Source of the DNA: Arthrobacter sp. | GTDB lineage: Bacteria; Actinomycetota; Actinomycetes; Actinomycetales; Micrococcaceae | Direction: 5' to 3' | Assembly (NCBI GenBank): GCA_025464925.1 | Contig: JAODMS010000241.1 | Location: 3,783 to 67,782, forward strand | Length of the DNA: 64,000 bases | Shown here: positions 44,561-53,898 of the stretch, one piece after another | Layout of the letters: each line of letters starts with the position of its first letter | Position numbering within the stretch: position 1 is the first letter of the stretch | Made by a program: the position numbers and the translations under genes | Notes under the pieces: model-generated | The model's input: the letters and a program-made list of their open reading frames with translations, nothing else | Told to the model about the DNA's origin: nothing | Databases searched by the model: none

Positions 44561-45832
44561 GTGCCGAGTTTGCCCGTCCCCGCACGGGGACGATCCCCCG
44601 TGGACGCGGATCCGGTTGCCGAATGGTCCCGGAGCGGAGTCGTCGCGCTGACCGGACGGCCGGACGGCGCGCCGCTCGTACCCCCCGGCCGCGGAGCAGC
44701 CCTCGCGCGACTCCTCACCGACGCAATCGGCGAGGCCACCTCGGGCACCCGGCACCCCGTCCGGCTGGACGGCCCTGCGCTGCTCGCTGAGCGGGCCGCG
44801 TGGACGGGTTCTGCTCGACGAGGCGCCGTGTCCGCGGGCGGGAGCTGCCGCCTGCTGCCCACGTCGGACGGCTGGGCGGCGGTCTCCTGCGCGCGGACCG
44901 ACGACCCCGCACTGTTCGGCGCGTTGGTCGGCAGTGAATTGGGCAGCGATCCGTGGCCCGTCATCGCAGCCTGGGTGCGCCGGCACTCCGGGGCGGAACT
45001 GGCCGAGCGGGCCGAGCTCCTGGGGGTGGCCGCCACCCCGGTGCACCGCCGCCCCCCTCCCCCGCCGTTACCGGTCCTGCCACCCCGGCCCGTCGAAGGA
45101 ATCCTCGTCGTCGACTTCAGCGCCCTGTGGGCCGGCCCGCTGTGCGCCTCTGTGCTCGGCATGGCCGGTGCGCGGGTGGTCAAGGTGGAGACCCCGCATC
45201 GCCTCGACGGCGCCCGACGCGGCGATCCCGGCTTCTACCGACTCCTCCAGGCCGGAGCGCGGTCGGTAGTCCTCGACCCGGAGGTGCCCACCGACCGACG
45301 GGCGCTGGCTGCTCTGGTGTCGGCCGCCGACGTCGTCGTCGAGGCCTCCCGCCCCCGGGCACTGGCCGGCTTCGGGCTGGACGCGGCGGAGCACGTCGCC
45401 GCGGGCACCACCTGGATCTCCATCACGGCCGCGGGGCGGGACTCCTACCGCGTCGGCTTCGGCGATGACGTCGCGGCGGGGGCCGGACTCGTCGCTCACG
45501 ACTGCGCCGGCACGCCGCTGTTCTGCGGTGACGCTCTCGCCGATCCGCTCGCCGGTCTCACCGCGGCGGCCCTCGCCCTCACCGCGCCGGCCGACGGCTC
45601 CGGCCGGCTCTGGGACGTCGCGATGGCCGACGTCGTCACGGGGTCCCTCGCCGGTGCCGGCGAGGGACCCTCGCTCGCTGCGGTCTCCACGGCGGCGGGC
45701 TGGATCGTCGAGACCGATCGGGGCGCCGTCCCCGTGGCGACGCCTCGCCGGCGAGAGCGTGCCGGCGAGGTGGCCGTGCCTGGCCAGCACACCGTCGAGG
45801 TGCTATCCGAACTCGGCATCGCGCTACCGTGA
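44561..45832 (+). CDS. atypical CaiB/BaiF CoA-transferase with extra N-terminal region
   Basis: 423 residues. Only from about residue 177 is a family III N-terminal half seen (EGILVVDFSALWAGPLCASV, GARVVKVETP). The Asp at the catalytic position lies in GDALADPLAGLTAAA. Residues 1-175 do not look like a complete second transferase domain but contain short CoA-transferase-like pieces (PALLAERAAW, SDGWAAVSCAR), as if the C-terminal half had been moved to the front (circular permutation) or shortened. GTG 44561 lacks a clear ribosome site; GTG 44600 is an alternative. It is coupled (GTGA) to the amidohydrolase. Confidence 0.8.
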   Translation: MPSLPVPARGRSPVDADPVAEWSRSGVVALTGRPDGAPLVPPGRGAALARLLTDAIGEATSGTRHPVRLDGPALLAERAAWTGSARRGAVSAGGSCRLLPTSDGWAAVSCARTDDPALFGALVGSELGSDPWPVIAAWVRRHSGAELAERAELLGVAATPVHRRPPPPPLPVLPPRPVEGILVVDFSALWAGPLCASVLGMAGARVVKVETPHRLDGARRGDPGFYRLLQAGARSVVLDPEVPTDRRALAALVSAADVVVEASRPRALAGFGLDAAEHVAAGTTWISITAAGRDSYRVGFGDDVAAGAGLVAHDCAGTPLFCGDALADPLAGLTAAALALTAPADGSGRLWDVAMADVVTGSLAGAGEGPSLAAVSTAAGWIVETDRGAVPVATPRRRERAGEVAVPGQHTVEVLSELGIALP

Positions 45833-47229
45833 CAGGTCTCCTGCTCCGGGACGCCGAGGTCGACGGGCGGGTGCACGTCGACGTCCGTGTCCACGACGAC
45901 CTGATCGTCGAGCTCGCGACCGGTCTGGAGCGCCACGGCGAGGAGGAGCTGGACTGCCAGGGCGGCGCGCTCGTGCCCGGACTCACCGATGCCCACATCC
46001 ACCTTCTGGCGCTAGCGGCGGCCGACCGCTCGGTCGCCTGCGGACCGCCGGCGGTGACCGACCGCGAGGCCCTGGCCGCGGCCCTTGCGGGCGCCCCGGC
46101 CGACCCGGCCGGCTGGGTCCGCGGCATCGGCTACGTGGGGACGGTGGCCGGAGATCTGGATGCGGCCGCGCTGGACCGGCTGCACGGGGCTCGACCGGTC
46201 CGCATCCAGCACCGCAGCGGTGCGCTGTGGATGCTCAACAGCCATGCGGTCGACCGGCTCGGGCTGGACGGCGCCGACGTCCCGGGGATCGAGCGGGATG
46301 GGGCCGGTCGGCCCACCGGCCGCCTCTGGCGTGCGGACGCCGAGCTGCGCCGGCGGCTCACCCCGGATGTGCCGCCCGACCTGGCAGCGGTCGGCCGGCG
46401 CCTCACCTCCTACGGCATCACCGCCGTCACCGAGGCCACCCCCGATCTCGACCAGGTGGCCGCGGCGGCGATCGCGGCCGCGATGGAGGACGGCAGACTC
46501 CCCCAGCGGGTGCACTTCCTGGGCCTGCCGCCGGGCGCGGCCGCACCCGCTGTCGCCGGCGCCACCCTGGGCCCCTGCAAGATCGTCCTGGCAGATTCCG
46601 AGCTTCCTCACCTGGACGAGTTGGCCGGACAGATCGCGCACGCGCACGTCGCCCGCCGGGGCATCGCCGCCCATTGCGTCACCCGCGAGGCGCTGGCCCT
46701 GCTGCTCGCCGCCCTGGACATCGCCGGTCCGCACCCCGATGACCGGATCGAGCACGGTGCGCTCGTCCCGGAGGAACTGGTGCCGGAACTGGCACGCCGG
46801 GGTCTCTCCGTCGTCACCCAGCCGGGCTTTCTCGCCGTCCGCGGCGACGACTACCTCCGGGATGTTCCTGAGGAGGAGCATGCGGACCTGTACCGCGCAC
46901 GCAGTCTGCTCGCCGCCGGGGTGCCGCTGGCGCTGTCGAGCGACGCGCCTTACGGGCCGCTTGACCCGTGGGTCGTGATGCGGGCGGCGACGCGCCGACG
47001 CACAGCAGCCGGCGAGGTCGTGGGCGCGCACGAACGACTGTCCCCGCGGCAGGCGCTCGACGGTTACTCAGCCGCCCCCGAGACACCGGGGATAGCGCGC
47101 CGGCTCGGCATCGGCACTCCGGCCGACCTGGTACTGCTCCATGGCCCGCTCTCCAGAGTGCTCGCCGAGCCGGGGGCCGAGTCCGTGCGGGCGGTCGTCA
47201 TCGGGGGCAGTTTCGCCCACTTCTCCTGA
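45829..47229 (+). CDS. amidohydrolase family 3 protein (YtcJ-like)
   Basis: 466 residues with the metal-site series GLTDAHIHLL (HxH), AHCVTREAL, DRIEHGAL and SSDAPYGPLDP. These are the ligands of amidohydrolase-superfamily enzymes of the YtcJ/Amidohydro_3 group. It hydrolyses an amide, imide or similar bond in a small molecule; the substrate is unknown. The GTG start overlaps the previous stop. Confidence 0.9.
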   Translation: MTGLLLRDAEVDGRVHVDVRVHDDLIVELATGLERHGEEELDCQGGALVPGLTDAHIHLLALAAADRSVACGPPAVTDREALAAALAGAPADPAGWVRGIGYVGTVAGDLDAAALDRLHGARPVRIQHRSGALWMLNSHAVDRLGLDGADVPGIERDGAGRPTGRLWRADAELRRRLTPDVPPDLAAVGRRLTSYGITAVTEATPDLDQVAAAAIAAAMEDGRLPQRVHFLGLPPGAAAPAVAGATLGPCKIVLADSELPHLDELAGQIAHAHVARRGIAAHCVTREALALLLAALDIAGPHPDDRIEHGALVPEELVPELARRGLSVVTQPGFLAVRGDDYLRDVPEEEHADLYRARSLLAAGVPLALSSDAPYGPLDPWVVMRAATRRRTAAGEVVGAHERLSPRQALDGYSAAPETPGIARRLGIGTPADLVLLHGPLSRVLAEPGAESVRAVVIGGSFAHFS

Positions 47230-47240
47230 CGGGCAGGCGA

Positions 47241-47275
47241 GGCGGCCGGGCCGGCGATCAGCCGGTCCGGCCGCC
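47241..47275. terminator. bidirectional terminator hairpin
   Basis: A 15-bp stem (47241-47255 with 47261-47275, one G-T pair) and a 5-base loop GATCA lie between the convergent amidohydrolase and thiolase genes. Confidence 0.7.
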
Positions 47276-47281
47276 CCTGTG

Positions 47282-48427
47282 TCACACCAGCTCGAGGATG
47301 GTGGCGTTGGCCTGACCGCCGCCCTCGCACATCGTCTGCAGTCCGTAGCGGATGCCGTTGTCCCGCATGTGGTGGACCAGGGTGGTCATGATGCGGGCGC
47401 CGGAACCGCCGAGCGGATGCCCCAGCGAGATTGCCCCACCATTGGGGTTGACCGCCTTGGCGTCGGCACGGAGGTCGGCCAGCCAGGCCAGCGGCACCGG
47501 CGCGAAGGCCTCGTTCACCTCGAAGGCGCCGATCTCGTCGATCGACAGCCCTGACTTCTTCAGCGCCTTCTCCGTCGCCGGAATCGGGGCAGTCAGCATG
47601 ATGACGGGATCAGCGCCGGCCAGGACCGCGGTGTGCACTCGGACGATCGGGGTCAGTCCGAGCTCGCGCGCCTTTTCGCCGGTCATCATGAGCAGGGCCG
47701 CGGAACCGTCGGAGATCTGCGAGGAGTTCCCCGCCGTGATGACGCCGCCCTCGGGCTTGAAGACGGTCTTCAGGGCGGCGAGCACCTCGGTGGTCGTCCC
47801 CGGCCGGATGCCCTCGTCCTGACTCACCACCGTGCCGTCGGGCAGGGTGACGGGGGCGATCTGCGCGTCGAAGCGACCGTCGGCCCGAGCCGCCGCCGCC
47901 TTCTCGTGGGAGCCGACGGAGAACTCATCGAGCTGCTGGCGGGTGAACCCCCACTTCTCGGCGATCATCTCGGCACCCACGCCCTGGTTGGGGAAACTGC
48001 CGTAACGAGCCATGAACAGATCACCGAACGGGTTCGCGCCGTTGAGCGAGGAACCCATCGGCACGCGAGACATCGACTCAACGCCGCCTGCGATCACCAC
48101 GTCGTACTGGCCGGCGATGAGCCCGGCGGCCGCGAAGTGGACCGACTGCTGGCTCGAGCCGCACTGCCGATCTACGGTCACCCCGGTCACGGTTTCGGGA
48201 AAGCCCGCCGCCAGGGCAGCCGTCCGGCCGATATCGAAGGTCTGCTCACCGACCTGGCCGACGCATCCCCAGATGACGTCGTCGATGAGCGCCGGATCGA
48301 TTCCGGCCCGGCCGACGAGCGACTGGAGCACGTGCGCGGAGAGGTCGGCCGGGTGGATCCCGGAGAGCCCCCCGTTGCGCCGCCCGACAGGGGTGCGCAC
48401 TGCCTCGACGATGACTGCGTCCTGCAT
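47282..48427 (-). CDS. acetyl-CoA acetyltransferase / 3-ketoacyl-CoA thiolase
   Basis: 381 residues of canonical thiolase. The nucleophile is Cys89 in VTVDRQCGSSQQ, followed by EVNEAFAPVPLAW, the GHPLGGSGARI His loop and the second active Cys in MCEGGGQANA. This is the only intact true thiolase of the window and completes conventional beta-oxidation. It is transcribed alone, with a GGAG box before the ATG. Confidence 0.95.
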   Translation of the reverse strand: MQDAVIVEAVRTPVGRRNGGLSGIHPADLSAHVLQSLVGRAGIDPALIDDVIWGCVGQVGEQTFDIGRTAALAAGFPETVTGVTVDRQCGSSQQSVHFAAAGLIAGQYDVVIAGGVESMSRVPMGSSLNGANPFGDLFMARYGSFPNQGVGAEMIAEKWGFTRQQLDEFSVGSHEKAAAARADGRFDAQIAPVTLPDGTVVSQDEGIRPGTTTEVLAALKTVFKPEGGVITAGNSSQISDGSAALLMMTGEKARELGLTPIVRVHTAVLAGADPVIMLTAPIPATEKALKKSGLSIDEIGAFEVNEAFAPVPLAWLADLRADAKAVNPNGGAISLGHPLGGSGARIMTTLVHHMRDNGIRYGLQTMCEGGGQANATILELV

Positions 48428-48517
48428 GTCCTGCTCCTTCGGAGATTCTTCATGGACGCCACCGCAGCGCGGTGGCCCGGCACGACGGCACGGGCCGTCG
48501 TTGCATCAGTCGGCCGT

Positions 48518-49570
48518 TTACGAGGCGAGTTCCTTGAGCGTCGCCACCGACCGGAGCCGGGTCGCGTGGTCCTCCCCCAGCGGCGCGGCGTTGACCGTCG
48601 TCACCCCGGAGGCGGCGAAGGCCGCGACGCGCTCAGCCACGTAGGCGCGAGGGCCCACCAGGGACACTCCCCGGACGAGTTCGTCAGGCAGCGCCGCGGC
48701 TGCCTCGGCCCGCTGCCCGGCGAGGAACAGGTCCTGGACGGTGCTCGCCTCATCGGGAAAGCCGTAGCGGACGGCGAGGTCGTTGTAGAAGTTCTTGCCC
48801 TTCGACCCCATGCCGCCGACGTACAGCGCGAGGTGCTCGCGCACCTTCTGCAGGCCGCGCGCCTCCTCGTCGGGGTCGTCGGTGACCAGCACGTTGGTGT
48901 CGGCGACGATCTGCAGCGGCGCCAGTTCGGGGTCGCGCCGGGAGTTCCCGTCGGCCAGGGCCTTGCCGAAGGCCTCGTTCCCGCCCTCGGGGTAGTAGAA
49001 GATCGGCTCCCACGCGTCGAAGAGCTCCGCGGCCAGCGCGACGTTCTTCGGGCCGAGCGCCGCCAGCAGCATCGGGATCTGCGGACGCACCGGCCGGTTG
49101 ATGAGCTTCAGCGGCTTGCCGAGCCCGCTGCCGCCGCGCTCGGAGCTCAACGGGATCTGGATCTGCGGCCCGTCGTGCTCCAGCAGCTCCCGCCGCCACA
49201 CCGTGCGACAGATGTCGACGACCTCGCGGGTACGGGCCAGCGGCGCTGTGTACGGGACACCGTGGAAGCCCTCGACCACCTGCGGCCCGGATGCCCCGAT
49301 CCCAAGGGTGAAGCGGCCGCCGGAGACGTAGTCCAGCCCGGCGGCGGTCATCGCCAGCAGGGCCGGCGACCGCGAGTAGATGTTGAAGATGGCCGAGGCG
49401 ATCTCCAGCGTCGTCGTCCGGGCGGCCAGGTAGCCTAGCTGGCTGACCGAGTCGAACGAGTACGCCTCGGTGACGAAGACGATGTCCAGCCCCGCCGACT
49501 CGTACTCGGCGATCACCCCGGCGGTCTCGGCGAAGTGCCCGCTGTAGGACATAGGCATACCGACGCGCAT
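48518..49570 (-). CDS. LLM-class (F420-dependent type) oxidoreductase
   Basis: 350 residues of luciferase-like TIM barrel: FVTEAYSFDSVSQLGYLAA, the substrate-lid region SAIFNIYSRSPALLAMTAAG and GGRFTLGIGASGPQVVEGFH. In actinobacteria such proteins mostly use cofactor F420 for hydride transfer; whether this one binds F420 or FMN cannot be settled by eye. It may reduce a double bond or oxidise an alcohol in the pathway. Confidence 0.9.
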   Translation of the reverse strand: MRVGMPMSYSGHFAETAGVIAEYESAGLDIVFVTEAYSFDSVSQLGYLAARTTTLEIASAIFNIYSRSPALLAMTAAGLDYVSGGRFTLGIGASGPQVVEGFHGVPYTAPLARTREVVDICRTVWRRELLEHDGPQIQIPLSSERGGSGLGKPLKLINRPVRPQIPMLLAALGPKNVALAAELFDAWEPIFYYPEGGNEAFGKALADGNSRRDPELAPLQIVADTNVLVTDDPDEEARGLQKVREHLALYVGGMGSKGKNFYNDLAVRYGFPDEASTVQDLFLAGQRAEAAAALPDELVRGVSLVGPRAYVAERVAAFAASGVTTVNAAPLGEDHATRLRSVATLKELAS

Positions 49571-49618
49571 AGTGTTCCTTTCGGCTTAGCAGGCGCAGCC
49601 GACCGGCTGGCGTGGGTT

Positions 49619-49650
49619 GTCCCTGGGCCGCGACGACCCGGCCCAGGGAC
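49619..49650 (-). terminator. terminator hairpin after the third double CoA-transferase
   Basis: A perfect 12-bp stem (49619-49630 with 49639-49650) with an 8-base loop directly follows the stop of the minus-strand CoA-transferase. It separates that gene from the luciferase-like gene. Confidence 0.7.
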
Positions 49651-49657
49651 CATACGG

Positions 49658-52102
49658 TCAGTTACCGATGACGCCTTGTGTGCGGAGCTCGGCGATGCGG
49701 TCGGCGTCCAGTCCGAGCTCGGTCAGGACCGCCTCGGTGTGCTGGCCCAGTGTGGTCCCGGGCAGCGCCTGGGTGGACGACCGCGAGAAGTGCACCATCG
49801 GCCCGACGCGCTCGTACTCGTCGAAGATCGGGCTGTCCACAGTCGCGACCCAGCCGTGCTCGCGGCCCATCTCGCCGATGTAGGACTCCTCCATGGTCCG
49901 CGCCTCGGCGACGACACAGCCGATGCCCTGGGCCACGAGCTCGGCCTCCCACTCCCGGGCCGGGCGCTGCCGGAACGCGTCGCCGAGTGTCTTGGCGACC
50001 TCGGCGTCCGCGGACAGGCGCCCCTCCTCGGTGGCCCACGCGGGCTCGTCGAACGGCCCGTACGAAGCCAGGGCCCCCGCCAGCCGCTGCCAGTCGCGGT
50101 TGGACGGTGCGGCGAGGAAGACCCACCCGTCAGCGGTCGGGTACAGCCGGTAGGTGGCGCCCAAGCCGAGCGCCTCCTCGTCCACGTGCGCGATCTCCGC
50201 CTTGCCCTCGTACTCGATCATGGTCTCGGACAGTGCATGGGCCGCGCTGAGCAGCATCGTGGTCAGCATCCGCTGACCGCCGGCCCCCCGCGCCCTGGCG
50301 TACAGGCCGAGCAGCATCGCGGTGGCAACAGCCATGGCGGCGATGCCGTCCGGCTGGGTGCCGCTGCTGTTGGACCCGGAGGTGAGCCGGACCGACGCCT
50401 CGCGCACCTCCTGCGTCGACATGCGCGCAGCCTCCTCGGGCGAGGCGAGCTTCGGGTTGTTGCGCATGGCGACACCGGTGCCCGCCGCGATGGTCGGCGC
50501 GAAGGCCGGCCGGTAACCGTAGGGACCGTCGATGCCGTAACCCGGGGCATCGAGGTAGACGAGGTCGGGGTTGATCGCCAGCAGTGAGTCCGCGTCCAGA
50601 CCCAGCCGCTCAGCCACACCCGCCCGGTAGGACCGGAGCACGATGTCCGATCGACGGGCGATCTCCAGCACGAGATCGCGGCCCTCGGGCGAGGCGATAT
50701 CGAGCGCGACGCTCTCCTTGCCCTGGAGGACCTTCGCGGCCCCCGCCTCCGGGAAGGAGACGATCATGCGCATCGGCTCACCCTCGAGCGGCTCGATCTT
50801 GATGACGCGCGCGCCCAGGTCGGTGAGCACGGTGGCGCCGTAGGGTGCCGCATAGAACGTCCCGAGCTCGAGCACGGTCACGCCCGCGAGCGGCAGGCCG
50901 CCTTCAGACTGTCCGACGGCCGGGTTGGTTTCCCGGGCCGTCGCGGCGGCCCACCGGTCGGCGAGGCCCGCGTCCGCGTCCAGAGCCGGCGCGGGGCGAG
51001 GCACCGGGAGCGGGGTCGCGCTCATCGTCACCAGGGGCGCAGGCTGCTTGGTCCGGCCGTGGGCGTGGTCATCGACCTCGACCACCTGGTCGTAGTGCAG
51101 CATCTGCGGGTGGTGCAGGAGCTCCGTTCCACGCCGGAAGATTTCGGCGAAGACGTTGGGATTACGGTCGAAGATTTCCTGCCACTCCGCCAGCGTCTTC
51201 TGCCGGACGGCGTCGAGGAGCATCTCGTTGGCCTTGACCCGCTTGGCGACGTCCTCGAAGCCGGGGATCGTCTTCCACTCCGGGTCCTCCCGCATCCAAC
51301 CGAGGCCGGCCTCTTCGATCAGGGCCTGGAAGAGCCGCGGCTGGACCTGGGAGAACTGCAGCCAGTGGCCATCCTTCGTCACCGCCACCAACAGCATCAG
51401 CGGGAAGGCCGTGGCAGGGAAGCCCTCCGGCGTGAACGGCGGCGTCGAGACGAGAGCATCGGGGTACTTGTTGGCCAGCGACTGCATCATCTGCTGCCAC
51501 GGGTCGATCCCAGCCAGCGCGAGAGCCATGCTCGTGTCGACCGCCTGACCGACGCCGCTGGTCTCCCGCTCGTAGAGCGACGTGAGGATCCCGTGCAGGG
51601 CAGCCTGGACCCCAGCCCAGGAGGCGTACGCCACGGACAGGAACGCGGGCCCGGGCCGCTCGGTCATCATGCTGTACATGTGCATGGCGCCGAGCTTGGC
51701 CATGACGAGCCCCTCGTAGCCTGGGACGTTCGCGAGGGGGCTGCCGGCGCCGAACGCGGTGACGGAGGACCAGATCAGCCGGGGGTTCTCGCGGGCCAGC
51801 TCGGCGTAGTCCAGTCCGAGCGACTGTGCCACGCCGGGCCGGAATGCCTCGATGACGACGTCGGCCGCACCGATCAGGCGCCGGACCTCGGTGAGCCCGC
51901 GCTCCGTCTTGAGGTCGAGCTCCACGCTCCGCTTGCTCCTACCCCACATCGGATAGGAGGGATGGGAGCGCAGCGACGTCCCGCCCGGCGGCTCCACCTG
52001 GACGACCTCCGCGCCGAAGTCGGCGAGCATCTGACCCAATTGAGCATTGGTCATGCCATTGCTCAGCTCTACGACTCGGATGCCTTCGAGGGGCGTCTTC
52101 AC
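49658..52102 (-). CDS. double-length CaiB/BaiF CoA-transferase
   Basis: 814 residues, the third fused CoA-transferase. The N-terminal half begins PLEGIRVVELSNGMTNAQLG, and YASWAGVQAALHG replaces the Asp region. The C-terminal half (PLAGVTVLELGTFYAAPYGA) has Asp585 in GTQPDGIAAMAV. GTG 52102 has GGAGG 7 bases upstream. The pattern of a dead-looking N half and live C half is the same as in the two plus-strand copies. It is downstream of the hydrolase and DUF35/thiolase-like genes on the same strand. Confidence 0.9.
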   Translation of the reverse strand: MKTPLEGIRVVELSNGMTNAQLGQMLADFGAEVVQVEPPGGTSLRSHPSYPMWGRSKRSVELDLKTERGLTEVRRLIGAADVVIEAFRPGVAQSLGLDYAELARENPRLIWSSVTAFGAGSPLANVPGYEGLVMAKLGAMHMYSMMTERPGPAFLSVAYASWAGVQAALHGILTSLYERETSGVGQAVDTSMALALAGIDPWQQMMQSLANKYPDALVSTPPFTPEGFPATAFPLMLLVAVTKDGHWLQFSQVQPRLFQALIEEAGLGWMREDPEWKTIPGFEDVAKRVKANEMLLDAVRQKTLAEWQEIFDRNPNVFAEIFRRGTELLHHPQMLHYDQVVEVDDHAHGRTKQPAPLVTMSATPLPVPRPAPALDADAGLADRWAAATARETNPAVGQSEGGLPLAGVTVLELGTFYAAPYGATVLTDLGARVIKIEPLEGEPMRMIVSFPEAGAAKVLQGKESVALDIASPEGRDLVLEIARRSDIVLRSYRAGVAERLGLDADSLLAINPDLVYLDAPGYGIDGPYGYRPAFAPTIAAGTGVAMRNNPKLASPEEAARMSTQEVREASVRLTSGSNSSGTQPDGIAAMAVATAMLLGLYARARGAGGQRMLTTMLLSAAHALSETMIEYEGKAEIAHVDEEALGLGATYRLYPTADGWVFLAAPSNRDWQRLAGALASYGPFDEPAWATEEGRLSADAEVAKTLGDAFRQRPAREWEAELVAQGIGCVVAEARTMEESYIGEMGREHGWVATVDSPIFDEYERVGPMVHFSRSSTQALPGTTLGQHTEAVLTELGLDADRIAELRTQGVIGN

Positions 52103-52240
52103 CTGGGGTCCTCCATTGGTTCTCCGGTGACAGGAAGGCGAATGTAACGCCCGTCTCTAATACTGTCCACGGTCCGGTAACCCTTGCGACAAGCGCTATT
52201 CCGGCAGGTCCAGACGCCGCAGCGGTCAACGACGACAAGC

Positions 52241-52280
52241 CCGCACAGACGGCGACCGAAAGCGGTCGCGGTCCGTGCGG
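52241..52280 (-). terminator. hairpin after the small Cys-rich gene
   Basis: An 18-position stem with two mismatches (52241-52258 with 52263-52280) and a 4-base loop lies downstream of the small gene ending at 52320 and upstream of the CoA-transferase gene. The rest of 52103-52319 shows no coding sequence. Confidence 0.6.
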
Positions 52281-52319
52281 GTACCTGTGTCGGACGCCGA
52301 CCGAGGGCGCTACCTGGCG

Positions 52320-52577
52320 TCAGGAGGCGGCGGCCGCCGCCTCCTCGCGGGCAAGCTTGGCCAGCTCCCGCTCGGTGATCTCCCGGGTGTGCTCCCGAGC
52401 CATGTCCAGCCCGGTCTCGCGATCCGGGGCCTCGACGTCCCACCGTCCGCACGTGCAGTGGCAGAAGTACGTGTCACCGTGCGGCAGGATCGACTGCGCG
52501 TCGCAGTAGCCGCTGTTTGTGAAGTACTCCTGGAAAAACTCCTGCGGCGAGTCGTGCGTGAAAAGGGTCTCCGACAC
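52320..52577 (-). CDS. small Cys/His-containing protein of unknown function
   Basis: 85 residues, GTG start with GAGGG a few bases upstream. TYFCHCTCGRWDVEA gives three closely spaced cysteines with His between them, and a further Cys lies earlier (NSGYCDAQ). This is compatible with a small metal site. The C-terminal half is a charged helix (REHTREITERELAKLAREE). I do not recognise the family. It is co-directional with and 104 bp behind the ACMSD-like hydrolase. Confidence 0.7.
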   Translation of the reverse strand: MSETLFTHDSPQEFFQEYFTNSGYCDAQSILPHGDTYFCHCTCGRWDVEAPDRETGLDMAREHTREITERELAKLAREEAAAAAS

Positions 52578-52681
52578 CGGCCCTCACCTACCTCTCGTGA
52601 TCGACGCCCGCCGACGGGCCGCCGGCCGGCGGCCCGGCCCGGGGAGCGACGAACCGCTCCCCGGGCCGGATGCTGAATGCG

Positions 52682-53857
52682 TCAGACACCCCTCGGGCGG
52701 ATGGCCTGCGGCGGGGCACCGACGCCTGGGAAGAGTTCCTCGAACGTCCCGATGAGGATGCGGTCCTTGACCTTCTCGTCGACGCCGTCGAAGAGGTGGC
52801 GCAGGGTCAGCTGCGTGTGGCCATAGGTGCCCTCCATGTGCGGGTAGTCACTGCCCCACATGACGTTGTTGTAACCCATGCCGGTCACGGCGCCGACGGC
52901 CGACTCGTCGTGCTGGAACGACGCGTAGACCTGGGAGTACATGATTTCCTTGGGGCTGCGCTTCAGCTTCGGACGCACCGCCATCGAGTGCTGGCGATAC
53001 CCCTCTTCCATCCGGTCGGCCAGGAACGGCACCCAGGTCGCCCCACCCTCCGAGACGAGCACCTTGAGATCAGGATGCCGGTCCAGGGCACCACAGGACA
53101 CGACCTTCATGACGGCCCGCTGGCCGCCGAAGGTGGTCTCGGTGTAGTTCATGACCGCACCGCCCGGACCCCGGTAGGTCACGCCCATCGCCCCCCCGGT
53201 GGACATGTCCACCGGCTCGGTGCCGATGTGGAAGGCGATGACGATGCCGGCCTCCTCGGCGGTGGCCCAGAAGGGCTCCCAGATGTCGTCGTTGTAGTCC
53301 TTCTGCTGCGGGTGGGGAGCGACGGGCAGGAACACGGCTCGGAAGCCCATCTCCGCGGTCCGCTTGAGTTCGGCGACGGCGTCGCCGACGTCCAGCGTGG
53401 AGACCTGCGCAGTCGGGACGAACCGCGGCGACTTGTCCATGATGTCGCTCTTGGCCCAGTCGTTGCTGACGCGCATGGCCTCGCGCAGCACCTCGGGCGT
53501 GCGGAAGGAGGACGCCCACATGCCCAGCGACGGGAAGACGACCTCGGCCCAGATCCCCTCCTGGTCCAGATCCGGGATCCGCAGGTCCAGGTTGCGGGCG
53601 CCGGGCGCCTTCTCACTCGCCGCGGCGAAGGCCTGCGCCTTGATCGAGGGCAGCCGTCGACGGAAGGACTGACCATCGACGTGCACGGTCTCCCACAGGC
53701 CGTCGGCGTCCTTTTCTCCGCGCGGGACCAGGTCGGCCAGCCGCTTGGGCAGCGAGGAGCGCCAGAGGTCGTCGGGCTCCATGAAGTGCGAGTCACCGGA
53801 GTTGGCCCAGATCTTGGCCTCGGTGCCGGCATCCGGACGATCGTCGAGTTCGGTCAT
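52682..53857 (-). CDS. amidohydrolase family 2 protein (ACMSD-like)
   Basis: 391 residues. The N-terminal metal motif is DSHFMEPDDLW. AFHIGTEPVDMSTGG, VSEGGATWVPFLADRMEEGY and MWGSDYPHMEGTY give the later His, Arg-containing and Asp motifs of the ACMSD/gamma-resorcylate decarboxylase branch. Members decarboxylate or hydrolyse cyclic acids, so it could open or decarboxylate a ring intermediate (inference). The ATG follows an AGGAG box. It lies directly after the DUF35 gene, in the same operon. Confidence 0.9.
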   Translation of the reverse strand: MTELDDRPDAGTEAKIWANSGDSHFMEPDDLWRSSLPKRLADLVPRGEKDADGLWETVHVDGQSFRRRLPSIKAQAFAAASEKAPGARNLDLRIPDLDQEGIWAEVVFPSLGMWASSFRTPEVLREAMRVSNDWAKSDIMDKSPRFVPTAQVSTLDVGDAVAELKRTAEMGFRAVFLPVAPHPQQKDYNDDIWEPFWATAEEAGIVIAFHIGTEPVDMSTGGAMGVTYRGPGGAVMNYTETTFGGQRAVMKVVSCGALDRHPDLKVLVSEGGATWVPFLADRMEEGYRQHSMAVRPKLKRSPKEIMYSQVYASFQHDESAVGAVTGMGYNNVMWGSDYPHMEGTYGHTQLTLRHLFDGVDEKVKDRILIGTFEELFPGVGAPPQAIRPRGV

Positions 53858-53898
53858 GTGCTTTCTCCTAGGGGTCAGATCCTGGCGGCGGAGCCGGG

